Shown in pieces: positions 1-6,605 of a DNA stretch of 64,000 bases. Position numbers and translations under genes: made by a program. How positions within the stretch are numbered: the first letter of the stretch is position 1; each line of letters begins with the position of its first letter. Source of the DNA: WRHT01 sp031550525 (GTDB lineage: Bacteria; Desulfobacterota; Desulfovibrionia; Desulfovibrionales; Desulfovibrionaceae); the NCBI GenBank assembly GCA_031550525.1, contig JAVBON010000012.1, forward strand, positions 54,185 to 118,184. Reading direction: 5' to 3'. The notes beneath the pieces are model-generated. The model searched no databases. It worked only from the letters and a program-made list of their open reading frames with translations, and had not been told where the DNA came from.

Positions 1-2
1 GC

Positions 3-302
3 GTGGTCCACGTTATGTGGGAAAACGGCGTTCCCGTGGCTACCGTGACTATAAAGGACAACGTCATCCGCCGGATGTTCGTGGCCGATACCCTGCTGGG
101 CAAAGGCATAGGCGGCAAGCTTATGGACTTCGCCGAGGCATTTATCGCCAAAAATTATTCCTTCGCCCGGCTGGATGCTTCGCTCCCCGGCTACTCCTTC
201 TACTTCAGGCGCGGTTTTCGCACGGAGGAGTGCGGCTACCGCGAGGTGGAAGGCGGCAAGCGCCTTTTTTACCAGGTAATGCGTAAATCTTTTAATGTGT
301 AA
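3..302 (+). CDS. GNAT-family N-acetyltransferase, 5'-truncated by window edge
   Basis: The 99 visible residues carry the acetyl-CoA binding signature of GNAT enzymes, the LLGKGIGGKLM segment (residues about 31-41), followed by the C-terminal beta strands and the GYSFYFRRGF element typical of the family's last strand. GNAT proteins move an acetyl group from acetyl-CoA to an amine; the substrate cannot be read from this fragment. The frame is open to the left edge, and the usual family length is about 150 residues, so the true start probably lies outside the window. It ends 21 bp before the next gene on the same strand, so the two are probably co-transcribed. Confidence 0.7.
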   Translation: MVHVMWENGVPVATVTIKDNVIRRMFVADTLLGKGIGGKLMDFAEAFIAKNYSFARLDASLPGYSFYFRRGFRTEECGYREVEGGKRLFYQVMRKSFNV

Positions 303-323
303 CCCTTGCGGGTCAGGATAAGC

Positions 324-716
324 ATGACTGAAACACTTCGGAAAAATATAGCCTTAATGCACGAAAACAACCTGCAGCAGGATATTTGGGAGCTTTTGTC
401 CGCCCTGCCGCAAGAAGAGCAGGATTTTGAGGTAAAAAGCCTTATGGCCCGCGCTTTGAACAACCTTGACCGCGAGGCCGAAGCGCTGAAAATTTTGCTT
501 TCGGTCAAAGATGAAGGCGACAATGACGCCCTCTGGAACTTCCGTATAGGGTACTCCTATTACTATCTCGACCGGGAGGAGGAGGCTCTGCCGCACCTGG
601 TGAGGGCCGCAGAGTTGGGCGACGACCACCCCGATACCCTTTATCTTATAAACAGTTGCAAAGAGATTTTATCGGGAGTAGTGGGGCCGAGTGGAGAAGT
701 GACGCCGGAGCAGTAA
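324..716 (+). CDS. small tetratricopeptide-repeat protein
   Basis: About 130 residues, mostly alpha-helical, with two TPR-like helix pairs: one around FEVKSLMARALNNLDREAEAL and one around WNFRIGYSYYYLDREEEALPHLVRAAEL. TPRs are protein-protein interaction scaffolds; no catalytic motif or signal peptide is present, so it is probably a cytoplasmic adaptor. I chose ATG at 324 because AGGA lies at 315-318, rather than the upstream TTG at 306. It follows the acetyltransferase closely on the same strand. The partner and process are unknown. Confidence 0.65.
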   Translation: MTETLRKNIALMHENNLQQDIWELLSALPQEEQDFEVKSLMARALNNLDREAEALKILLSVKDEGDNDALWNFRIGYSYYYLDREEEALPHLVRAAELGDDHPDTLYLINSCKEILSGVVGPSGEVTPEQ

Positions 717-882
717 TAACAGCAGAAAGCGCGCAGGGCGGTGGGGCGGGATTTACGCGCCTGCGCCCGCAACCCACTCAGTATTGCCGTTCGGGCGTTA
801 CGCGCAACAACGCGCAGTTGGCCTGCAGGTGGATATATGCGGCGGCAGCGCGGAAGGGCCGTATTTTACATGTGGCCTTTTC

Positions 883-911
883 TTGACATCGGCGTTGTAT
901 TGGAATAGTTA
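883..911 (+). promoter_or_regulatory. putative promoter of tRNA-Gly
   Basis: A perfect TTGACA box at 883-888 is followed 17 bp later by a weak -10 match (TAGTTA, 906-911). A start near 918 would put the tRNA about 20 nt into the transcript. The -10 match is poor, so this is tentative. The remaining sequence between 717 and 882 shows nothing else I can support. Confidence 0.4.
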
Positions 912-937
912 ACACCCTCGCGCCACAAGGCGTTAAT

Positions 938-1012
938 GCGGGAATAGTTCAACGGTAGAGCATCAGCTTCCCAAGCTGAGAGTTGCGGGTTCAAATCCCG
1001 TTTCCCGCTCCA
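938..1012 (+). tRNA. tRNA-Gly (anticodon CCC)
   Basis: The acceptor stem GCGGGAA (938-944) pairs with TTCCCGC (1002-1008), and the 3' CCA is encoded at 1010-1012. The anticodon stem TCAGC/GCTGA encloses the loop TTCCCAA with anticodon CCC at 970-972. The T arm contains GGGTTCAAATCCC. All cloverleaf elements are present. Confidence 0.95.
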
Positions 1013-1022
1013 AAAAAACTTC

Positions 1023-1056
1023 GGTCTGCGGCCATTGTGCTGCGGACCATTTTTAT
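1023..1056 (+). terminator. rho-independent terminator of tRNA-Gly
   Basis: A stem of GGTCTGCGGC (1023-1032) with GCTGCGGACC (1039-1048), containing wobble pairs, is followed by ATTTTTATT. It lies 10 nt after the tRNA. Confidence 0.8.
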
Positions 1057-1135
1057 TGCTCGTTCAACCCGTTGAACGAGCAGTACGAAGCGGTAATAAT
1101 AAGCGCCAGTAAAACTGCAGGCTGTTATTTGTATG
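1057..1135 (+). repeat. degenerate copy of the REP-like intergenic repeat
   Basis: It begins with a perfect 12 bp inverted repeat (1057-1068 with 1071-1082, CC loop). It continues with GAGCAGTACGAAGCGG and an AATAATAA...TTATT hairpin. The segment GTACGAAGCG and the order of parts match the copy at 62638-62710, which reads GAGTAATACGAAGCG before its own hairpin. Confidence 0.5.
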
Positions 1136-1566
1136 TGTTTTATCTGGCGATAATGCGCAAGATATTTTTGCCTCTTTATTTGCGGCGGTACCATCAATTT
1201 GCTGAAGTCAGCGCCATCAGTACAGTTTGAGCTTGGTGAAAGAGTCGGCATATTTCCGCCGGTTGACGGGTTAATTTGCACCGGCATATAGCCGTACTGA
1301 ATTGTAGTGCGTTTATCGCCGTACGGGCCACCCTATGTTATCTGGACAACCCGCGTGGTTAAGCGTATGTGGTTATAACATAAAAGCATGTGCTCCAGCC
1401 TATATTTCCGCGCTGACGCGCGGCGGCTTCTTGCGCCGGTCAGGTTGTTTTCATTCTGCCGTCGGCGGTCGGGTTGGCGCGCCTGTCAGGTTTTTTTGTT
1501 TTGATCGGTTTGTTATGCTGCTCATAATGGTTATATTGCCTAATTCGCTCTCTTCAACCAAATACT
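1136..1566. other. 430 bp intergenic stretch, no gene supported
   Basis: Short frames are open here, including a 93-codon frame from 1335, but they have biased composition, no ribosome site and run into the next gene in another frame. The promoter of the LRR protein must lie near its 3' end. I see no further RNA or repeat. Confidence 0.5.
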
Positions 1567-1581
1567 CAGGAATACAATGCC

Positions 1582-2421
1582 ATGCGGAAACCTGTTTTTC
1601 AGCAAAGCCATTTTAAAGACGGAGCCTCTTTTTCCGATGCCGATCTGGCTGATTTGAGCCGGGCCTGGTCGCGGCACAGCTTTTTCTTCATAAAATTTTA
1701 CCTGCCGGGCATGCTTGCCGCCATATTGCTGGGTTTGCTGCTTGCCGCGAACATTGGCGGATTTTTCGGCAATATTTCTGTGCCCGTGTTGCTTATTGGC
1801 GTGAACATCGTCTGCCTGATCAGGGCCAGGGGTCTTAAAAGCGTCTACAATGCCTGCCGCGATAAGCTGGGCCTTACGGAAGAAGACATACGCACCGCGC
1901 TTGCGCATGGAAAGTACGGTACCGTGTACGGGCAGGAATTGCCTAAAGGGTCCAGGCCTGTAAGGGGCAGAGGCGGCAGGATTGTTAAAAGAATTTTTGC
2001 GGGGCTGGGCATTATTATTCTGCTGTTGCTGGCGCTTGGCCTTTTTGCATACCTCTATTTCGGGCCGGGCGGATCCGCGCGGATGCAAAGCGGCGAATTG
2101 CAGCACCTGCGCAGTTACAAATACAGTTACAACATGGATGAAGACATGAACTGGCCGATTACGTCCATAGGCCCGCACGTCTTTTCAAGTTACGAGCGGT
2201 TGCGCCATATGAAGCTGGGCAGTAAGGTCATAACAATTAAGGAGGAGGCCTTCGCGGGCTGTAAAAACCTTAAAAGCGTAACCATTCCGCCATCTGTAAC
2301 CGAGATAAGCGAGCAAGCCTTTGAAGGGCTTGATCCCAAATCCATAACCATACGTTGCGCCCCCGGCAGCCATGCGGAGGCATACGCCCGCAAGCACGGC
2401 TTCAAGGTTGAAGGCCTGTAA
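1582..2421 (+). CDS. membrane-anchored leucine-rich-repeat (BspA-type) protein
   Basis: 279 residues. Two hydrophobic hairpin segments (about residues 35-80) and a third strong helix (about 135-158, IFAGLGIIILLLLALGLFAY) anchor it in the membrane. The C-terminal 100 residues carry BspA/LRR_5 repeats: MKLGSKVITIKEEAFAGC, then LKSVTIPPSVTEISEQAFEG, then a truncated final repeat ending at SHAEAYARKHGF. Such repeats usually sit in surface or periplasmic binding proteins; the ligand is unknown. CAGGA at 1567-1571 supports the ATG at 1582. It stands alone, with no terminator obvious before the convergent HxlR gene. Confidence 0.65.
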   Translation: MRKPVFQQSHFKDGASFSDADLADLSRAWSRHSFFFIKFYLPGMLAAILLGLLLAANIGGFFGNISVPVLLIGVNIVCLIRARGLKSVYNACRDKLGLTEEDIRTALAHGKYGTVYGQELPKGSRPVRGRGGRIVKRIFAGLGIIILLLLALGLFAYLYFGPGGSARMQSGELQHLRSYKYSYNMDEDMNWPITSIGPHVFSSYERLRHMKLGSKVITIKEEAFAGCKNLKSVTIPPSVTEISEQAFEGLDPKSITIRCAPGSHAEAYARKHGFKVEGL

Positions 2422-2596
2422 AAAGTTTTTAAAGCGACTTCTTCCCCGCCGGAGTTTGCGCCATGCACTGGCTGGCCAATGCGCGTAAACTCCGGCGCTT
2501 GCGTTCCGCGACCTTCCGATGCCACAAAAGCATCCTCAAAAGCACCCTCAGGATTAATTTTATATTACCCGGAGGTGGCCTTCATTCAACCACGCT

Positions 2597-2989
2597 TCAC
2601 GCGCCAACATCCAGCGGTTGCATGCCGCAGTTAACCTCCAGCCCCTGCCCGCTCAAATAGCCGCTGCCCCAGTTGTACATCGACTCCAATATGGGCTTTA
2701 TACTCAAGCCCATGGCGGTGAGCGAATACTCCACCTTTGGCGGCACCACGGGGTAAACCTCGCGCCGCACCAGCCCGTCGCTCTCCAGCTCTCTTAATTG
2801 CTGTGTAAGCATTTTGGGGGTGGCCTCGGGCACTTCGGCCCGCAGTTGCGAAAAGCGCAGGGTGTTGCCAATCAATTTCCACAAAATTAGCGCTTTATAC
2901 TTGCCGCCTATCAATTTGATGGTAGCCTCAACAGGACAGTGCATAACCGAGCTGCCACAGCAGCATGGGGATTGAGCCTGGTTTTTCAT
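2597..2989 (-). CDS. HxlR-family transcriptional regulator
   Basis: 130 residues with the family hallmark CPVEATIKLIGGKYKALILW (about 18-37) and a winged helix-turn-helix with FSQLRAEVPEATPKMLTQQL. HxlR proteins bind DNA as dimers and several sense electrophiles or oxidants through cysteines. This one has an unusual Cys-rich N-terminus (CCCG at 9-12, then the conserved C18). It is divergent from the copper ATPase and 136 bp away, so control of that gene is a reasonable inference, though copper exporters are more often regulated by CueR, CsoR or CopY. The start is supported by AAGGAT just upstream. Confidence 0.85.
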   Translation of the reverse strand: MKNQAQSPCCCGSSVMHCPVEATIKLIGGKYKALILWKLIGNTLRFSQLRAEVPEATPKMLTQQLRELESDGLVRREVYPVVPPKVEYSLTAMGLSIKPILESMYNWGSGYLSGQGLEVNCGMQPLDVGA

Positions 2990-3125
2990 ATGGTATCCTT
3001 TTGGGTACTATATAACAAAAAAGTACATTCTTGCCATAAAGATATTTATAGCTACTATGATTTGCAAGTCAAACGGCGCGCTTTGCCAGACATGGCGGCA
3101 CGCGTAAAGCATATGTGAGGCGGTG
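2990..3125. promoter_or_regulatory. divergent control region between hxlR-type gene and copA
   Basis: An AT-rich 136 bp region with two related blocks, GGTATCC (2993-2999) and GGGTACTA (3003-3010), and GTAC inverted around a 16 bp AT-rich spacer (3005-3028). This is the expected place for the HxlR operator. No CueR-type dyad with a 19 bp promoter spacer was seen. Boundaries are uncertain. Confidence 0.35.
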
Positions 3126-5720
3126 ATGCGGAAAGAAGTTTTTGATATAACCGGCATGACCTGCTCGGCCTGTTCCGCGCGGGTGCAAAAGGCGGTATCC
3201 GGCCTTGCGGGCGTGATGGATGTGAGCGTAAACCTGCTTAAAAACAGCATGCAGGTGGCTTTTGACGGTGGGCAGACGTCTACCGGCGCAATAGCGCAAG
3301 CGGTGGAAAAAGCCGGCTACGGCGCAAGCCCGCGCGCGGCCAAGGCCAACGCTACTGAAGGCCAGAGGCCCGACATGGTGGTGCTGGAGCTTAAAGAGAT
3401 GAAACGGCGGCTTTGGGTGTCTTTCGCTTTTACCCTGCCGCTTTTTTATATATCCATGGGGCATATGTTGGGCCTGCCTTTGCCTGGTTTTCTTCTGGGC
3501 CCGGAAAATGCTCTGGCTTATGCCTTTACGCAGTTTCTGCTCACTGTGCCGGTAATTTTCATAAACTTCAAATACTACAGGGTGGGTTTTAAAACGCTGT
3601 TTTCCGGCGCGCCCAACATGGATTCGCTAATTGCCATAGGTTCTGGCGCGGCGGCGGTTTTCGGCGTTTACGCCATATACCGTATAGGCTTTGCCTTGGG
3701 ACGCGGAGATATGGCGGCAGTACACAATTTTGCCATGAATTTGTACTTTGAATCGGCGGCCATGATTCTTACCCTCATCACCATGGGTAAGTTTCTGGAG
3801 GCAAGAGCCAAGGGCAAAACCTCCGACGCTATTGCCAAGCTGGTTAATCTGGCCCCCAAAACCGCCACCGTGCTGCGCGACGGGCGTGAAGAAACAATCG
3901 CATCGGCAGATGTGCGCCCGGATGACCTTTTGGTGGTAAAAGCAGGTGAAAGCATACCAGTTGATGGGGTTATAACGGAAGGCGAAGCTTTTATAGACGA
4001 ATCAGCCCTTACCGGCGAGAGCATTCCGGCTGAGAAACAGGCCGGGGATAAAGTGACCGGCGCAACCATAAACAAATCCGGCCACTTTATCATGCGGGCC
4101 ACCCGCGTTGGCGACGACACCACCTTGGCGCAAATTGTGCGGCTGGTGGACGAGGCTACTTCATCCAAAGCCCCCATAGCGAGGCTGGCCGATAAAATAA
4201 GCGGCATTTTCGTGCCTGTGGTTATTACCATAGCCGTGGCCGCAACCTCCATTTGGCTTGCGCGCGGGGCCGGGCTGGAGTTCGCGCTTTCCATAGGCAT
4301 TTCGGTACTGGTGGTTTCCTGCCCCTGCGCTTTGGGGTTGGCAACTCCCACTGCCATAATGGTAGGCACGGGGCGGGGCGCGGCTTTCGGTATTCTGGTC
4401 AAATCGGCCGAGGCCATTGAGCTTGCGCAGGCCGTGGATACCGTTGTTCTGGACAAAACCGGCACAGTTACTGAGGGCAGGCCGGAAGTTACGGATATTG
4501 CTCCGGCCCGGGGAGTATCCAGGCAGGAATTGCTTGTTGCCGCCGCGTCTTTGGAGAAACTCTCCGAGCACCCGTTGGGCGGCGCTATTGTGCGTCAGGC
4601 GGAGCAGCAAGGCTTGGCCCTGGAAAAAGTAAGCAATTTTATACAAACGCCGGGGCAGGGCATAAGTGGGGTTATTTCCGGCCGCGCCTGCCTCGCGGGC
4701 AACAGCAGGCTTATGTTGGCCAAAGGCGTGGAATTGGAGCCGGACCTTGCCTCCAAAGCCGCCGCCTTGGGCGATGAAGGTAAAACAGTCCTTTACTTTG
4801 CCCGCGAAAATTCCGCCCTGGGCATTATTGCCGTGGCCGATGCCATAAAGCCCACCAGCAGGCAGGCCGTGGCCGAGTTGGAAGCTATGGGCCTGCAAGT
4901 TATAATGCTTACGGGCGATAACGCCAAAACGGCGGAATCCGTGCGGCGTGAGGCCGGAATAAGCACGGTGCTGGCCGAGGTGCTGCCGCAGGATAAAGAG
5001 CGGGAAATACGCAAATTGCAGGAGCAGGGCAAAAAAGTGGCCATGGTGGGCGACGGCATAAACGACGCCCCGGCCCTGGCCAGGGCCGATGTGGGCGTTG
5101 CCATTGGCGCGGGTACGGATATTGCCATAGAATCCGCCGATATTGTATTAATGAAAAGCGACCTTTTGGACGCGGTTGGGGCCATACGCCTTAGCCGGGC
5201 GGTAATGCGCAACATACGGCAAAACCTTTTCTGGGCCTTCTTTTACAACTGTGTCGGCATACCGGTGGCTGCCGGCGCGTTTTACGGCCTTTGGGGCCTT
5301 ACCCTCAACCCTATGATTGCCGCTGCCGCCATGAGTTTCAGCTCGGTCAGCGTGGTTTCCAACGCGCTCAGGCTCAAATTTTTCAACCCCGTCGGCGCTG
5401 CAAGCGCAGCCAAGCAGGCGGGGGAAGCCGCAAGCAATTCCGAATGGGAGCGAAAAACCGCTAACGATAATGACGCGAAAAATGTAAATAACCCTATAAG
5501 GAGTAATATTATGAAAAAAAGCATACGTATTGACGGCATGAACTGCGGCCACTGCACCAGCTCTGTGGAAAAAGCCCTGCGCGGCGTGGCGGGCGTAAAA
5601 GACGTAAGCGTGGATCTTGGCGCCAAAACAGCTACGGTCAATGCCGAAGAAAAAGTATCGCCCGATGCGCTCTCCGCCGCCGTTACCGGCGCGGGTTTCA
5701 CGGTGGTGAGCATTCAATAG
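3126..5720 (+). CDS. copA: copper-exporting P1B-type ATPase with a fused C-terminal chaperone domain
   Basis: 864 residues. An N-terminal heavy-metal-associated domain has GMTCSAC (Cys13, Cys16). Then come eight expected membrane segments, the actuator loop LTGES, the transmembrane CPC metal site (399-401), the phosphorylation loop DKTGT (Asp443), the SEHPLGG motif and the hinge GDGINDAP. These define a Cu(I)-translocating ATPase that pumps copper out of the cytoplasm. Unusually, after a roughly 40-residue low-complexity linker, a second metal-binding domain follows at 796-864 (GMNCGHC, Cys807 and Cys810). That domain has its own ribosome site. ATG at 3126 is preferred over GTG at 3123. An HxlR regulator is divergent. 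Confidence 0.93.
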   Translation: MRKEVFDITGMTCSACSARVQKAVSGLAGVMDVSVNLLKNSMQVAFDGGQTSTGAIAQAVEKAGYGASPRAAKANATEGQRPDMVVLELKEMKRRLWVSFAFTLPLFYISMGHMLGLPLPGFLLGPENALAYAFTQFLLTVPVIFINFKYYRVGFKTLFSGAPNMDSLIAIGSGAAAVFGVYAIYRIGFALGRGDMAAVHNFAMNLYFESAAMILTLITMGKFLEARAKGKTSDAIAKLVNLAPKTATVLRDGREETIASADVRPDDLLVVKAGESIPVDGVITEGEAFIDESALTGESIPAEKQAGDKVTGATINKSGHFIMRATRVGDDTTLAQIVRLVDEATSSKAPIARLADKISGIFVPVVITIAVAATSIWLARGAGLEFALSIGISVLVVSCPCALGLATPTAIMVGTGRGAAFGILVKSAEAIELAQAVDTVVLDKTGTVTEGRPEVTDIAPARGVSRQELLVAAASLEKLSEHPLGGAIVRQAEQQGLALEKVSNFIQTPGQGISGVISGRACLAGNSRLMLAKGVELEPDLASKAAALGDEGKTVLYFARENSALGIIAVADAIKPTSRQAVAELEAMGLQVIMLTGDNAKTAESVRREAGISTVLAEVLPQDKEREIRKLQEQGKKVAMVGDGINDAPALARADVGVAIGAGTDIAIESADIVLMKSDLLDAVGAIRLSRAVMRNIRQNLFWAFFYNCVGIPVAAGAFYGLWGLTLNPMIAAAAMSFSSVSVVSNALRLKFFNPVGAASAAKQAGEAASNSEWERKTANDNDAKNVNNPIRSNIMKKSIRIDGMNCGHCTSSVEKALRGVAGVKDVSVDLGAKTATVNAEEKVSPDALSAAVTGAGFTVVSIQ
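5511..5720 (+). CDS. possible internally initiated CopZ-like copper chaperone
   Basis: Inside copA and in the same frame, a near-ideal ribosome site TAAGGAG (5497-5503) stands 7 nt before an ATG at 5511. The 69 residues from there are exactly one heavy-metal-associated domain with the GMNCGHC metal site, starting MKKSIRIDG as free-standing CopZ proteins do. The preceding coding stretch reads like former intergenic sequence (SEWERKTANDNDAKN). Either a separate copZ was joined to copA by loss of a stop codon, or both fused and free forms are made. That the free form exists is an inference from the ribosome site. Confidence 0.5.
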   Translation: MKKSIRIDGMNCGHCTSSVEKALRGVAGVKDVSVDLGAKTATVNAEEKVSPDALSAAVTGAGFTVVSIQ

Positions 5721-5766
5721 CGGCTTTACAGGCCGGAGGCGGCTTTGCTGCCCCGATTATATTCCT

Positions 5767-5799
5767 GAAAGCGGTCCGGCTTGCCGGGCCGCTTTCATT
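5767..5799 (+). terminator. terminator after copA
   Basis: GAAAGCGGTCCGGC (5767-5780) pairs with GCCGGGCCGCTTTC (5783-5796) around a TT loop, with a one-base mismatch. The stem ends with its own A/T tracts. Confidence 0.7.
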
Positions 5800-5800
5800 A

Positions 5801-5828
5801 TGGCTTCAGCCGGTTGGGCTGGCGATTT
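5801..5828 (+). repeat. partial REP-like repeat
   Basis: GGCTTCAGCCGGTTGGGC (5802-5819) matches the head of the repeats at 15516 and 62638, where it reads GGCTTCAGCCGGTTGAGC or the GGCGTC variant. The rest of the element is missing or diverged. Confidence 0.4.
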
Positions 5829-6040
5829 GAAAGGGATGCCAAACCGTACATTTTATCGAATGTTATAATGTGGAGGTCTTCGTGGGATCGTACGGGGATG
5901 TTTAGGTTTTATAATGTCCGTTTCTCTTAAAGGTTTATAACGCGTCTGATAATAATTACCCCACAATTACTATTGGGGTATGTACTAAAGCTGTGCGGCC
6001 TCACCGCAAGCAAAGTATGTAGCTATTATCGGAGGTGGAA

Positions 6041-6325
6041 ATGCCGTTTTCGCATTATTCATATTCGTCTTTACCAGCAAAAATCTGCCCTGATTGCGGG
6101 CGCGGCCAAGCGCGGCGCGTTAAATGCGTGGTGTTCGCCTTGCTTACTATTATTATCGGGGCTTTTTTGGGGGGCTTTTGTGTAACGATCATGTTGGCAA
6201 ACATGGTCTTATCAAGCATACGGCGTCCGGCTTTTATGCGGGTTGCGCCTGAAGGCGAGGCTTTTTTGGCTGGTAAACATGCCGCAACGTCATTTATCGC
6301 CAACGGAGAGAAGGCGCTGTTTTAA
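6041..6325 (+). CDS. small zinc-ribbon-like single-pass membrane protein
   Basis: 94 residues. The first 30 contain KICPDCGRGQARRVKC, with three cysteines arranged like half of a zinc ribbon. One strong membrane helix (about 31-57) follows, then a short polar tail. GGAGG at 6031-6035 lies 5 nt before the ATG at 6041, which decides the start. I do not recognise a family. It stands between two terminators, so it is probably transcribed alone. It may relate loosely to the larger zinc-ribbon membrane protein at 15.6 kb, but only in architecture. Confidence 0.55.
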   Translation: MPFSHYSYSSLPAKICPDCGRGQARRVKCVVFALLTIIIGAFLGGFCVTIMLANMVLSSIRRPAFMRVAPEGEAFLAGKHAATSFIANGEKALF

Positions 6326-6376
6326 GATAATGGGCTCGGCGCATTAAGCGCGTAAACTCAGTCCAAACTTTTTTAA

Positions 6377-6425
6377 ATCCGTGCCGCGTAGTTTTTTGCA
6401 AAACTGCGCGGCACGGATCTTTTTG
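6377..6425 (+). terminator. strong terminator upstream of the first chemoreceptor
   Basis: ATCCGTGCCGCGTAGTTTT (6377-6395) pairs with 6400-6418 over 19 bp with one mismatch and is followed by CTTTTT. It closes the small membrane protein gene. Confidence 0.8.
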
Positions 6426-6605
6426 AATATTTTAATTTTTTTTATCCGTTAAAGTGTTTTTTGTAATTAGTGATCGATAAATAAAGTACAATATAGTGAC
6501 TTAACGTATTTAACGTGTTAGATTCTAAAATCCGCATTTAGGCTTTGGATATTCTAACTCACTTACTTTATGAGTTAACTTCAAATGATTACAGGTGATT
6601 CAATT
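6426..6605 (+). promoter_or_regulatory. AT-rich leader of chemoreceptor 1
   Basis: This AT-rich stretch must hold the chemoreceptor promoter. AGGTGAT at 6593-6599, 6 nt before ATG 6606, is the likely ribosome site, and the second chemoreceptor has a similar AGGTGGT. I could not assign -35/-10 boxes with confidence. Confidence 0.35.

Noticed and set aside
1335..1616. 93-codon plus-strand frame before the LRR gene
   Set aside because: No ribosome site, odd composition, and it overlaps the well-supported LRR gene in another frame.
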